A stretch of DNA of 64,000 nucleotides, taken from NCBI RefSeq assembly GCF_025558585.1, contig NZ_CP094723.1, positions 1,798,001 through 1,862,000 of the forward strand, in the 5' to 3' direction. The notes below the pieces were generated by a model. That model had not been told where the DNA came from, searched no databases, and saw nothing but the letters and a program-made list of their open reading frames with translations. The position numbers were made by a program, and so were the translations under genes. The stretch comes from Staphylococcus sp. IVB6214. GTDB taxonomy: Bacteria; Bacillota; Bacilli; Staphylococcales; Staphylococcaceae. Of the stretch, positions 38,137 to 46,916 are shown piece after piece (the stretch's first letter is position 1; each line of letters begins with the position of its first letter).

Positions 38137-38150
38137 TGTTAACGTTTTCT
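38137..38150 (-). promoter_or_regulatory. Possible cre site upstream of fdhA
   Basis: TGTTAACGTTTTCT matches the CcpA consensus at all but the last position, 76 nt upstream of the fdhA ATG. The promoter itself was not resolved. Confidence 0.4.
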
Positions 38151-38240
38151 ATACATTTGGTAATATAATTATCTAAATAAATTATCCAATTATTTGACTG
38201 AGTGTAAAAAGTTTGTTAAAGCGATAAAGGATACAATAAA

Positions 38241-38274
38241 AAGAAGAGCGAGACATGTCTATCCCACTCTTCTT
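38241..38274 (-). terminator. Terminator of lcpC
   Basis: AAGAAGAG ... CTCTTCTT with inner GACATGTC, followed on the minus strand by TTTTATTG. Confidence 0.8.
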
Positions 38275-38287
38275 ACTTATACAAATA

Positions 38288-39241
38288 TTAAAGTCCTAAG
38301 TTTTCACGTAATTGTTGTGTCAATTGTGCTTTACTATTCTCATCTGGTACAAAGTAGTACACGCCATCTGATTGAATACCACCTGATCCTTCAAGTTGAT
38401 GACGATTTACATTTTCATTCGCATCAGAATAGTTGCTTCTAACTTGATTCAATTCTGACAAACTCAAATCTGTTTGTACATTCTCTCCAAGTTGATTCAT
38501 AATGCCATTGAAGTTTGTTAAAGATGACACACTTGTCAGCTTATTCGCCAATCCTTGTAATACGAGTTGTTGACGTTCTTGTCTACCGAAGTCTCCGCCC
38601 GCACCTTCTTCTTTTCGACTGCGGATAAAGGCCATCGCCGCTTCACCATCAAGATGTTGCTGTTCACCTTGTGTAAATTGGTAGCCTTCAGCTGAGAATG
38701 TCGCATTACTCACAACATCAATACCACCAACCGTGTCAATTGTATCCTGTAATCCATCCATATCAACTGTTGCATAATGATCAACCGGCACATCCATCAA
38801 TTTCTCAAGTGTTTTGACTGCCATATCTGCACCACCGTATGCATAAGCATGGTTGATTTTTTCAGTCGTTCCACGTCCTACAATCTCAGCTTGTGTATCA
38901 CGTGGAATACTCACCATCTCTGTTGTTTTTTTCTTTGGATTAATCGACAGCAACATGATTGTGTCACTTCGTTCTCCACCACCTGCACTGGCACGTTCTG
39001 CATTCGAGTCAACACCGAACAGGGCAATAGTAAATGGTTCTCCCTTTCCTAAGTCAACTGTTCCTGATCGCAATTCTGAATGTTCTCGGTTAAGCGGGTT
39101 ATGGATCGCACCGCCAACAGCGAATAGTTTAAATGCCAAATAGCCAATGGCAATGACCGCTAAAATAAACAGGATGGCAATAATACGCAACATCCATTTG
39201 ATGACTGGACTCTTTTGTTTTTTCGACCGTGTGTAAGCCAA
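38288..39241 (-). CDS. lcpC: LytR-CpsA-Psr family glycopolymer ligase LcpC
   Basis: Attaches teichoic acid or capsule polymer to peptidoglycan. Short cytoplasmic N-terminus, one membrane segment (about 19-40), then the LCP domain: GVDSNAERASAGGGERSDTI with MLLSINPKK (about 73 onward), IPRDTQAEIVGRG, KINHAYAYGGADM, and FIRSRKEEGAGGDFGRQERQ. The start is probably TTG 39241, with GGAG about 8 nt upstream; an in-frame GTG at 39250 overlaps that site. Three LCP genes exist in S. aureus; the place between fdhA and the inositol phosphatase gene matches lcpC. Confidence 0.88.
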   Translation of the reverse strand: MAYTRSKKQKSPVIKWMLRIIAILFILAVIAIGYLAFKLFAVGGAIHNPLNREHSELRSGTVDLGKGEPFTIALFGVDSNAERASAGGGERSDTIMLLSINPKKKTTEMVSIPRDTQAEIVGRGTTEKINHAYAYGGADMAVKTLEKLMDVPVDHYATVDMDGLQDTIDTVGGIDVVSNATFSAEGYQFTQGEQQHLDGEAAMAFIRSRKEEGAGGDFGRQERQQLVLQGLANKLTSVSSLTNFNGIMNQLGENVQTDLSLSELNQVRSNYSDANENVNRHQLEGSGGIQSDGVYYFVPDENSKAQLTQQLRENLGL

Positions 39242-39388
39242 AACACTCACTCCATTTCTTGAGGTTGGGACAACATCTCGCTTATAGGTATTTGTTTCCT
39301 AAAGCATGAAGTCATTATGTCTTGTCCTCGTTTTGTTATTTTGATTATAGCGTACATTCAAAAATTGACAATACTTCCATAGTCGCAG

Positions 39389-40186
39389 CTACAATTTTTG
39401 ATAACCGCCTTTTTGAAGTAAAATCTTTAATGTTTCTTCATAACACCCTGCGTTACTTATTATAAAAGGACCGCCATGAATAAAGTCAATCGGCTCTTGA
39501 TGGAAGTTTGTCATTTTTAATCCAAGCATTTCAGCGAACAAAAATTGCGCACCAATATCCCATGGCTTCGCATTCGTATGAATATGGACACCGAATTGAC
39601 CTGTAAATACTTTGGCAGAATCGAGCCCGCATGCACCGATTAATCGATAACCAAAAGAAGCATCTAATAGATCATGCATCGTCTCATCATTCAAAACCTT
39701 ATTGTTAAAGGATATCAAACTCTCTTTCAGTGGTCTTTCTGATGGAGCTGATAATGGCACATCGTTTAAATAAACACCTTGTCCCTTCATCGCATGAAAT
39801 CGTTTTTGACGAGAAAAGTCATCAATATATGAGAGCACGGGTTGACCATTGTGAAACAAAGCTAAGATTAAACAAAAGTCGTCCTGCTGTTTGACAAGGT
39901 TTGCTGTGCCATCAATTGGATCAATGACCCACGTAAAGCCTTCTCTCAACTTCTCAGTATCATGATGGGCTTCTTCACCGTATAATTGATGATTTGGAAA
40001 ATGCATGGTAAGCATTTGTTCAAAACTTTGTTCGATTGCTTTATCTACATTTGTTACCAAATCGAATCGGTTCGCTTTTGTTTGTGTATCCATATCCCCT
40101 ATCATTGATGGCAATGTTTGTCGTACTTGATCTAACCATTGCATGACTTGCTGATCAATGATCTTCAGCTGTTCTATTTCCACCAT
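39389..40186 (-). CDS. Inositol monophosphatase family protein
   Basis: 265 aa from ATG 40186, with AAGAGGTG upstream; the in-frame GTG at 40195 overlaps that site. Mg2+-dependent sugar-phosphate phosphatase fold: GEEAHHD (about 67), metal-binding WVIDPIDGTANLVKQ (about 80-94) and WDIGAQFLFAEMLG (about 204). SuhB-like; physiological substrate unknown. The upstream gene on the same strand is the HTH regulator. Confidence 0.88.
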   Translation of the reverse strand: MVEIEQLKIIDQQVMQWLDQVRQTLPSMIGDMDTQTKANRFDLVTNVDKAIEQSFEQMLTMHFPNHQLYGEEAHHDTEKLREGFTWVIDPIDGTANLVKQQDDFCLILALFHNGQPVLSYIDDFSRQKRFHAMKGQGVYLNDVPLSAPSERPLKESLISFNNKVLNDETMHDLLDASFGYRLIGACGLDSAKVFTGQFGVHIHTNAKPWDIGAQFLFAEMLGLKMTNFHQEPIDFIHGGPFIISNAGCYEETLKILLQKGGYQKL

Positions 40187-40246
40187 TACTGTCACCTCTT
40201 TGCGTAGTTCCCTTTAATTTTAGATTCGCCATTGGCATTGGCGAAT

Positions 40247-40945
40247 TTATAATGATTCATTTTGTAAATATAAACCGTAATTATCCATTGTAATATCTTG
40301 AGTTTTGATGGACTTATAAAATGAATAGGACACATCACTAATCGATGACATATCAATAACCTTCGTGTAACCTCCACCGATATGATACACAACTGCACGC
40401 CAAGTACCGTGTTCGCATAACAATCCTATAAATACAACATTTTCTACAACTGCTTGTTCTGAAGTACCCGGTTCATATTCAATTGCCATCACCTTGCGTT
40501 CATATGCATATACTAAAATTGCATGAAGCAATCGTGATAGGCGTTCTGCTTCACTCGACTCAATGCGAATCACTTCATTTATATGCTTCAAGTTTTGACG
40601 CACTGTTACATTAGGGTGTCGCAATAACTTGTCCATTACAGAAGACATCTCTTTATCAAATGGCAGCGATGTTTGAGATAAACTTTCTTTTAACACTAAA
40701 TAGAGTGCTTGAATCTCATTGTCTGAGAATGTCAGCGCATTGTGGTTCATCTGAGACTGCATACGATACCCCCCTTTTTGTCCCGCATGCGTTTGCAAAT
40801 GAACACCTTTTGCTTCTAATTCTTGTATATCTCTTAACACCGTTCGTTTCGATACACCTAAATGCTTCGCTAGTGTGTCTGCCGTCACGTGTTTCAACTC
40901 TTGAATGTGTTCAATTAAATGTTGTTGCCGCTGTTCTTTTTTCAT
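40247..40945 (-). CDS. HTH (DeoR/HTH_11-type) transcriptional regulator
   Basis: 232 aa from ATG 40945, which has AAGGGGTG upstream; the frame extends further but without a ribosome binding site. N-terminal winged helix: TADTLAKHLGVSKRTVLRDI (about 21-40) followed by the QTHAGQKGGYRM wing. The C-terminal part (about 75-232) resembles WYL-type sensor domains without a clear WYL triplet. Targets unknown. It lies divergent from the candidate sRNA promoter. Confidence 0.75.
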   Translation of the reverse strand: MKKEQRQQHLIEHIQELKHVTADTLAKHLGVSKRTVLRDIQELEAKGVHLQTHAGQKGGYRMQSQMNHNALTFSDNEIQALYLVLKESLSQTSLPFDKEMSSVMDKLLRHPNVTVRQNLKHINEVIRIESSEAERLSRLLHAILVYAYERKVMAIEYEPGTSEQAVVENVVFIGLLCEHGTWRAVVYHIGGGYTKVIDMSSISDVSYSFYKSIKTQDITMDNYGLYLQNESL

Positions 40946-41050
40946 ACAAATCACCCCTTGGTCACGAAACCATCTTATTTTTATTATAGCATGCGATGTC
41001 ATGCGTCGGACAATCATTGTATAAGTGTAAAATTTATCCAAAAACTTTAA

Positions 41051-41088
41051 AGAAAGCGTTTACAATTGTAGGTTTAATATGTTATTAT
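41051..41088 (+). promoter_or_regulatory. Promoter with cre site of the candidate RsaI RNA
   Basis: cre-like AGAAAGCGTTTACA (41051-41064; one mismatch, in the first position) overlaps -35 TTACAA (41060-41065), then a 17-nt spacer and -10 TATTAT (41083-41088). CcpA repression is predicted. Confidence 0.7.
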
Positions 41089-41094
41089 TTTAAC

Positions 41095-41275
41095 TAGCTA
41101 CTAGAGGGGGATGGGTACAGACGCATATTTCAAATGAGGGGTAACTATTTCGTCAATAGTAAAGTTTGAAACATGATGTACTTGTTCTATACTAGATTGA
41201 ACATCTTCAATATTTATTACTTACTTTCCTTTCTATCCGGACAGTGTACATGCACCGTCCGGTTTCTTTGTTTTC
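41095..41275 (+). ncRNA. rsaI: Candidate RsaI (RsaOG) small regulatory RNA
   Basis: A complete transcription unit with no long reading frame: promoter and cre upstream, the G-rich segment CTACTAGAGGGGGATGGGTA at its 5' end (about 41097-41116), a second GAGGGG at 41138, and a strong terminator (CCGGAC / GTCCGG, 41237-41262, then TTTCTTTGTTTT). In S. aureus RsaI is a CcpA-repressed sRNA with G-rich regulatory segments, and I recall it lying next to the inositol phosphatase gene, as here. An 8-codon frame follows the GGGGG (MGTDAYFK) but is probably incidental. Predicted length is about 180 nt, somewhat longer than the S. aureus RNA. Confidence 0.72.
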
Positions 41276-41283
41276 AACACATT

Positions 41284-42024
41284 TTAGAAGAAGATATCTA
41301 GCACGAAAGAGACAAAGTTATTAAGCATATGTAACGTAATCGACACACCGAGATTACACCCACTTTTGATATAAATCCATACCATTGGAATTGCTAAGAG
41401 TAAATATTCTACGATTTCAAATGGTGATGTTGCCGAAATAACATGGATTCCTGCAAACAAGACAGCTGAGATCACACCCATCACATAAATATTAAATTTC
41501 TTTCCTAATTCGCCTATTAGGAAGTTCCGAAAAACAATCTCTTCAACAATTGGCGCTAATACGACAATAAACATAAAGTTAAGTGGTAATAACGCATTCC
41601 ACGCCATTAGTGACTCTAACATCTCTTCATTATGCGTTGTTTCATATTGATACTGCTCTGGAATAAACTGTGTCAAATAGCCATATGCCTGCAATGAAAC
41701 AATCATGAACACATAGGCTACAATAATCCATAGCCAGTATCGACGAACACCTTGTAGCCCCAATCGAAAACGCTCCGGCATCTCACTTTTATGCAAAAGC
41801 CAGAAACAAATAACGAATAAGAGATAACTTGCCACGATTGATGTTGTTTCCACAATGTCATAGTAATCTAATGATGTTATCCAATCTGGGAGATTCACAT
41901 TCATAAAAAATATAATACCTGTTAATATGATTACCATAAATCCAATAGCTATCTGCCCTATTAAAAAGATAGGAATCAACCACAAATCGCGCCATGCGAT
42001 ATCTTTCCATTGATATTTTGTCAT
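41284..42024 (-). CDS. CPBP-family intramembrane glutamic protease
   Basis: 246 aa with about seven to eight hydrophobic segments. All three CPBP (Abi) motifs are present: EEIVFR (about 160), FAGIHV (about 190) and HMLNN (about 232), so it should be an active membrane protease. Target unknown. AGGAGAAAG before ATG. Confidence 0.85.
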   Translation of the reverse strand: MTKYQWKDIAWRDLWLIPIFLIGQIAIGFMVIILTGIIFFMNVNLPDWITSLDYYDIVETTSIVASYLLFVICFWLLHKSEMPERFRLGLQGVRRYWLWIIVAYVFMIVSLQAYGYLTQFIPEQYQYETTHNEEMLESLMAWNALLPLNFMFIVVLAPIVEEIVFRNFLIGELGKKFNIYVMGVISAVLFAGIHVISATSPFEIVEYLLLAIPMVWIYIKSGCNLGVSITLHMLNNFVSFVLDIFF

Positions 42025-42160
42025 TTTCTTTCTCCTCTATATTGCATTTTCTTCTCCTTAGAATAACATAATCATATTGTTTTACACGCATATATCTAAA
42101 ACTTCACTCTAGCTACCAATATGCCCCATTACACACACTATAAAATTAAAGGATGATGCT

Positions 42161-42511
42161 ATGAATATCTCAAAAAACTTAACACTTACTACTGCTATTG
42201 AAAACTTACAAACATTGCTCACACTTGTTGATCATTATGACTTGGCACGTGCATTAAAGAACGGTCCAATCGAAGAACGACTTGAACAATTAGAAGATCA
42301 AGTCGCCCAATATTTTTCAGAAGTTACTCACCCTAACGAAACGCCTTCTTGCCCTTTTCCAAATTATGACGTGTATTATCATTGTTTACATCAGTTACAA
42401 CACAATCCACTTATCCATGTAGATTTAGGGAGTCAAGAAAGCGTGAATACGGGATATGTCACAGTCATTTTGCAAACGATGCACCACTTGAAGTCGTTTA
42501 AACTATACTAG
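42161..42511 (+). CDS. Hypothetical protein
   Basis: 116 aa, soluble, helical at the N-terminus with LTTAIENLQTLLTLVDHYDL (about 9-28) and a His/Cys-containing middle (CPFPNYDVYYHCLHQLQH, about 69-86). AAAGGATG before ATG. Not recognised; no neighbour on the same strand gives a clue. Confidence 0.6.
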   Translation: MNISKNLTLTTAIENLQTLLTLVDHYDLARALKNGPIEERLEQLEDQVAQYFSEVTHPNETPSCPFPNYDVYYHCLHQLQHNPLIHVDLGSQESVNTGYVTVILQTMHHLKSFKLY

Positions 42512-42537
42512 CACTTTGTTTGACGCTCAACACAAGC

Positions 42538-42583
42538 AAAAAGGTAGGGACATTCAGAATATTTCTGAATGCCCCTACTTTTT
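42538..42583. terminator. Bidirectional terminator
   Basis: AAAAAGGTAGGG-CATTCAGAA / TTCTGAATG-CCCTACTTTTT between two converging genes, with T-runs on both strands. Confidence 0.88.
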
Positions 42584-42595
42584 GTCAATCATGTA

Positions 42596-43984
42596 TTATA
42601 ACTTTAAGTCTTCTTTATCAAGCTTATGATAACCGCGCATAAAGAAGAAAATGCCCATAAATCCTAAGAATAAGAAACCGATAATAACAGAAACACGTGT
42701 CTCTCCATTGATTAACATACCGATTAATACGAGTACTAAAAATGCAATTGTTAAATAGTTCGTAAACGGTGCCAATGGCATTTTGAATGGATGATTCTCA
42801 GCCTTCTCAGGAAACTTCTTACGGAATTGAATATGACTAAATAAAATCATAAACCATGGAATCATCCCTGGTAAAATCGATGCACTATATACATAAACGA
42901 AAATACTTTCAGATCCTTCGATAAACATTGGAAGGATAACGTTTAAAATAACACCTACAAAAATACCGATTGATACGGCTAATACTGTATAGAATGGTAC
43001 ACCGTTTCTCATTACTTTAGTGAAGATTCTTGGCAATTGCCCATGTTGTGCCAATGTAAAGATCATACGACTCGAACTAAAGATACCAGAGTTACAACCT
43101 GACATCGCTGCTGTAATCACAACGAAGTTAATAAGACCTGCTGCAATCGTAATACCCACCTTCGCAAATGTTGCAACAAACGGTGAACCAAGATCTTGTA
43201 GTTCATTCCACGGATATACTGTTACGATTACAAAAATCGCACCGATGTAGAAGATTAAAATACGCCAAATAACCCCGTTGACTGCTTTTTTAATATTCTT
43301 TTGTGGATCTTTTGTTTCACCTGCTGTAATACCAATCAGCTCAACACCCTGATATGAACCGATAACGATAGATAATGCGAAGAAGAAGCCGAGCCAGCCG
43401 TTTGGTAAGAAACCACCGTGCTCTGTTAAGTTGCTGAGTCCGATTGGAACACCCCCGTTACCAATTCCGAAGAAAATCAGACCAAAACCAGCAATAATCA
43501 TCAAAATAATTGTGACAATCTTAATCATCGCAAACCAGAATTCGAACTCACCGAAAGCTTTAACTGATATCGCATTGGCTGCAGTTAAAATGACGATAAC
43601 AATCACTCCCGGAATCCATGTTGGTAACTCCGGCCACCAAAACTTCATGTATTCACCGACAGCAATAACTTCAGACATCCCTACAACAATCCATTGAAAG
43701 ATGTTCGCCCAAGCAGTGATGTAACCTGCAACCGGATGTAGGTAATCTGTCGCATAGTTCGCAAATGAACCTGTCGTTGGATATAAGTACACCATCTCAC
43801 CCATCGCACGCATGACTAAGAATAAAAAGAGCCCAGCCAATAAATATGCAAAAATTACAGATGGTCCTGTCCAAGCAATTGTACTAGACGCCCCCATGAA
43901 CAAGCCAACACCGATTGTGCCCCCAAGCGCAATCATTTGAATTTGACGAGAGCTTAGCCCTCTTTGTAATTGATTATCTTCCAT
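42596..43984 (-). CDS. Amino acid permease (APC superfamily, AAT family)
   Basis: 462-aa proton-coupled amino acid importer with 12 hydrophobic segments. The family N-terminus LSSRQIQMIALGGTIGVGLF (about 10-29) and GVELIGITAGETKDPQKNIK (about 219-238) are typical of the AAT family. Exact substrate unknown; D-alanine/D-serine/glycine-type permeases are close. AGGAGATGG upstream. It appears monocistronic. Confidence 0.88.
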   Translation of the reverse strand: MEDNQLQRGLSSRQIQMIALGGTIGVGLFMGASSTIAWTGPSVIFAYLLAGLFLFLVMRAMGEMVYLYPTTGSFANYATDYLHPVAGYITAWANIFQWIVVGMSEVIAVGEYMKFWWPELPTWIPGVIVIVILTAANAISVKAFGEFEFWFAMIKIVTIILMIIAGFGLIFFGIGNGGVPIGLSNLTEHGGFLPNGWLGFFFALSIVIGSYQGVELIGITAGETKDPQKNIKKAVNGVIWRILIFYIGAIFVIVTVYPWNELQDLGSPFVATFAKVGITIAAGLINFVVITAAMSGCNSGIFSSSRMIFTLAQHGQLPRIFTKVMRNGVPFYTVLAVSIGIFVGVILNVILPMFIEGSESIFVYVYSASILPGMIPWFMILFSHIQFRKKFPEKAENHPFKMPLAPFTNYLTIAFLVLVLIGMLINGETRVSVIIGFLFLGFMGIFFFMRGYHKLDKEDLKL

Positions 43985-44390
43985 GACAATCCACCATCTC
44001 CTTGAAACCCCTAATTTTCGAAAGTATGTAAACTTTTCTTCGTTATTATACTATATTTCACTAATGTTTAAAGTAGATTTTTAACTTCACACTTTTTGAC
44101 ATAGTTGTGAATTTTTTATTGTCAAATTTAAAAACAACACACAAGATACATGACACCTATATGATATTGAATAGACACTTCCATTCGGAGGGTAATATGG
44201 CTTCGAAAGTACTGATATAACAGCATTTAATCACTTTGTTTGAAAAGTAAAATATTCTGAATACATTTTTAATAAACGTTATAATCCATTTATCTCACAA
44301 TTCCTTTATATGATTTGCAAAATCTATTGTCAGAATTATTATTCATCTGCACATAAAATTGCAAATGTCATCTTATCGACACAAAATATT
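43985..44390. other. AT-rich spacer before the formate/nitrite channel
   Basis: About 400 bp of very AT-rich DNA between two divergent genes. It contains only a seven-codon frame behind GGAGGG (44197-44220), too short to support. The channel promoter lies to its right. Confidence 0.5.
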
Positions 44391-44430
44391 TTGTGAACAC
44401 ATTCACATTAATAATTTAAAGCGTTATACT
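44391..44430 (+). promoter_or_regulatory. Anaerobic operator (Rex/ArcR type) and promoter of the FNT gene
   Basis: TTGTGAACACATTCACAT (44391-44408) fits the Rex dyad TTGTGAA-N4-TTCACAA except its last base and the two C residues in the centre; it also fits TGTGA-N6-TCACA of Crp/Fnr-type ArcR. It overlaps -35 TTCACA (44402-44407), 17-nt spacer, -10 TATACT (44425-44430). Confidence 0.75.
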
Positions 44431-44464
44431 AGATTCTATTACACAACGAAAGGAAATTTGTCGT

Positions 44465-45319
44465 ATGAATGATACGAATATTAAATGGGATACGATTTTT
44501 TATGGTCGTAAGTGGGTTTCAAATATTATCGAAACCATTCAAAAAAAGGATGTCTTGCACAGTTTCTACATGAAGCGCTACTTGATGCGTGCGATGATGG
44601 CAGGTTTTATTATTAGCATCATCTCTGTATTTGTTTTAATGGTCAAAACAACGTTTGCACCTGATGTACCTGTTGGTGTCGTCAATATGATTGGCTCTAT
44701 CACATTCAGCTTTGCACTCGTATTAATCTTATTCACCAACTCCGAACTGCTCACCAGTAATTTTATGTACTTTACAGTAGGACTTTATTATCACCTTATC
44801 CAACCTCTCCGTGTGTTAAAGATTTTTATGCTCTGCTTCTTCGGTAATATTGCAGGCGCATTCATCTTTTTTGCGATACTACGCGTTAGTGACGTTATGT
44901 CACCAGAAATGGTTGCCTTGTTGGATCATATGATACACTCGAAAGCTGAAGTATACAACTTCCAAAATATACTTGTTCGTGCGATTTTCGCAAACTTCTT
45001 CATCAATATTGCGCTTGTAATCGCTATGCAAATCGATGATGTTTTCGCAAAAATGTTTGTGATGATGTTTGGTGTAACCATCTTTGCATTTATGGGGTTT
45101 GAACACGTTGTTTATAATGCCACTTTGTTCGTCGGGCAACTATTTTATGACTTTTCTGCTGTTCATGCACTTGGTATGTTAAAGAATATTGTAGCTGCAT
45201 TTATCGGTAACTATATCGGCGGCGGACTTATCATTGGTTTATTCTATGCTTACTTGAATGATCACGGGCAGTTTGAAACGATTAAGAAAGCGAACAAATC
45301 ACAACAACTCACTAAGTAG
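44465..45319 (+). CDS. Formate/nitrite transporter family channel
   Basis: 284-aa pentameric-type FNT channel with six hydrophobic segments: RAMMAGFIISIISVFVLMVK (about 42-61), TFSFALVLILFTNSELLTSN (about 79-98), FGNIAGAFIFFAILRVSD (about 126) and GNYIGGGLIIGLFYAYLND (about 250). Substrate is formate or nitrite. Formate is favoured by the fdhA/fdhD genes in the window and by the redox-type operator. CGAAAGGAAA upstream of ATG. Confidence 0.87.
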   Translation: MNDTNIKWDTIFYGRKWVSNIIETIQKKDVLHSFYMKRYLMRAMMAGFIISIISVFVLMVKTTFAPDVPVGVVNMIGSITFSFALVLILFTNSELLTSNFMYFTVGLYYHLIQPLRVLKIFMLCFFGNIAGAFIFFAILRVSDVMSPEMVALLDHMIHSKAEVYNFQNILVRAIFANFFINIALVIAMQIDDVFAKMFVMMFGVTIFAFMGFEHVVYNATLFVGQLFYDFSAVHALGMLKNIVAAFIGNYIGGGLIIGLFYAYLNDHGQFETIKKANKSQQLTK

Positions 45320-45372
45320 TTTGTAGATGTCTATGGTATACTGACTGTACAAATTTTTTGATGGAGGTTCGC

Positions 45373-45705
45373 ATGAAACGCACACATAAAGCTGTCGTTA
45401 TTTCATTGTTTCTTGGCATCATCTTTTTTACAGTCAATTTTATGTCACATACAGCACCAACGAGCATGATTATTTTCAAATCAATACTGGTTGCACTGAC
45501 GTTCGGTGTGCTTTACGTGCTGACTTTCACACTACTCGACTCTGAACAACATCGTATACAGTACGGTGTGCCATTAATCATCGGTGTAGCATCAGGTGCA
45601 TTAATTGGTACAAAACTAGGTGAACCTATTATTTGTACATTAATTGGCATTGTGACTGCTTTAATCGTCGGTTATATTTACGGTCGGATAAAAGGAGTGC
45701 GATAA
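45373..45705 (+). CDS. Small membrane protein
   Basis: 110 aa from ATG 45373 with TGGAGG upstream; an earlier in-frame ATG overlaps that site. Four hydrophobic segments (about 8-24, 29-50, 64-78, 82-105), Gly-rich in the second half. Not recognised. Its stop is 1 nt before the start of the next small gene, so the two form an operon. Confidence 0.65.
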   Translation: MKRTHKAVVISLFLGIIFFTVNFMSHTAPTSMIIFKSILVALTFGVLYVLTFTLLDSEQHRIQYGVPLIIGVASGALIGTKLGEPIICTLIGIVTALIVGYIYGRIKGVR

Positions 45706-45706
45706 G

Positions 45707-45883
45707 ATGTCAACACTTTCTACTATTGTCATTGTACTGTTAGTGGCAAGTACCATTCCCAATATATATATGTACAATAAAGAAGTTAAAAAAGGCAATG
45801 CCAATCCCCGTATGAAACTACTCATTGGCATTGATGCGATACTTGTCATTTTGATTTTGGCAGCAATCTTCTTATTGAGATAA
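45707..45883 (+). CDS. 58-aa membrane protein
   Basis: Very short gene: ATG 45707 follows AAGGAG at 7-8 nt and runs 58 codons to TAA 45881-45883. Two hydrophobic helices (about 5-20, 38-57) flank a basic loop YNKEVKKGNANPRMK. Proximity to the upstream gene (1-nt gap) and the terminator that follows support it. Function unknown. Confidence 0.7.
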   Translation: MSTLSTIVIVLLVASTIPNIYMYNKEVKKGNANPRMKLLIGIDAILVILILAAIFLLR

Positions 45884-45887
45884 CATG

Positions 45888-45940
45888 AACCCCCGCTCAT
45901 ACATCTGCAATATCATTGCTTGTATGAACAGGGGTTTTTA
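45888..45940 (+). terminator. Terminator of the small membrane protein operon
   Basis: AACCCC-TCATACA / TGTATGA-GGGGTT followed by TTTATT. Confidence 0.85.
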
Positions 45941-46119
45941 TTATAGGAAAAAGCGATATAAAATAAGCATCCCTATCGCATAAATAACTAAGCCGACAAT
46001 ACATGACATCACATGTATACGCATTGGGATATGGCGCTGTCTTCTCGGCGCGATGACTAAATTACCAGTAATGAAGCATAATGGAATAACAATAAAAACA
46101 TGAGTTGTTCAAAATTCAT
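45941..46119 (-). pseudogene. Small membrane protein gene with a one-base frameshift
   Basis: The ATG overlaps the stop of the upstream hydrolase gene (TAATG) behind GGGAG, and reads MNFEQLMF. After a run of five T (plus-strand 46094-46098) the frame closes early. Shifting by one base restores IVIPLCFITGNLVIAPRRQR and a second hydrophobic helix ending YRFFL-stop at 45941, about 59 aa with two membrane segments. A single missing T explains the break; a sequencing error or phase-variable tract is also possible. Confidence 0.7.
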
Positions 46120-46760
46120 TACTTTCTCCCTTCAAAATAACGTTCAACTAACGTTGTTAAATCTGTATCTTTATCTGTCAATGACAAATCACTGAAATCA
46201 CTCGTTTCTGTCATTTGGTTCGTATTGACAATCACATCGAGTCCGGCACGCACTGCGGCAGTTGCACCTCTTACTGAATCTTCAATCGCTAAACAATACG
46301 CAGGGTTATGATTCAATGACTGCACTGCTGTTAAGTACAAGTCTGGTTCTGGTTTTACCTCTTCCACATCTTCTCTACCAACAACAACAGAAATATAGTC
46401 ATTCAAACCAAGCGCTTCGATTGTCGGTAAAACTTTTTGACGCAGGCTACTTGTTGCGATTGCCATTGGAATATGACGTTGTTTCAATTGTTGCATCAAT
46501 TTTGCTACACCTGGTCTCAATGATAAATGCTTAGCACCTTCGTGATGTTCACGATACAGTTGTTCTACCTTCTCTTCGCCTAATAAGTTAATGATATGAT
46601 TATGTAAGTCTAGTGCACGCCCACCAATGTTCGCACGATAAAAAGCTAATGTCACTGGCTCATGACCTTCAGCCACTAAGTGTTGGTTAATGACATCATA
46701 CAAATGTTGCTCTGTATCAATAACCGTTCCATCAAAATCAAATATCACTGCTCGATACAT
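46119..46760 (-). CDS. HAD-superfamily hydrolase (beta-phosphoglucomutase-like)
   Basis: 213 aa: motif I FDFDGTVIDTEQ (about 7-18), motif II Ser/Thr in AIATSSLRQKV (about 98), motif III Lys (EVKPEPDLYL, about 131) and motif IV EDSVRGATAA (about 158). Subfamily I cap domain between. Phosphatase or phosphomutase for a sugar phosphate; substrate unknown. GGAGGCG before ATG. Overlaps the frameshifted small gene by 1 nt. Confidence 0.85.
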   Translation of the reverse strand: MYRAVIFDFDGTVIDTEQHLYDVINQHLVAEGHEPVTLAFYRANIGGRALDLHNHIINLLGEEKVEQLYREHHEGAKHLSLRPGVAKLMQQLKQRHIPMAIATSSLRQKVLPTIEALGLNDYISVVVGREDVEEVKPEPDLYLTAVQSLNHNPAYCLAIEDSVRGATAAVRAGLDVIVNTNQMTETSDFSDLSLTDKDTDLTTLVERYFEGRK

Positions 46761-46859
46761 TTATTTAACGCCTCCTCAATCAATATATTGCAATCAGTGT
46801 AACAAATACGGCGCAAGATTTCATGGACAAACTCCATCCATAATAAGCATGCACCCACA

Positions 46860-46911
46860 TAAAAAGCACGGTCGTACTAGAAATCATCTTCCAGTACAGC
46901 ACGTGCTTTTC
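46860..46911 (-). terminator. Terminator of the VOC dioxygenase-like gene
   Basis: AAAAGCACG ... CGTGCTTTT with inner TACTAGAA / TTCCAGTA, followed on the minus strand by TTATG. Confidence 0.75.
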
Positions 46912-46916
46912 TCAAT

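Noticed and set aside
39251..39388. GGTTGGGACAAC ... GTCTTGTCCTC as a further repeat copy
   Set aside because: Only a short, poorly paired resemblance to the GTGGGAC repeats; not enough to annotate.
44197..44220. Seven-codon frame behind GGAGGG upstream of the FNT gene
   Set aside because: Too short to distinguish from chance, and there is no attenuator structure after it.
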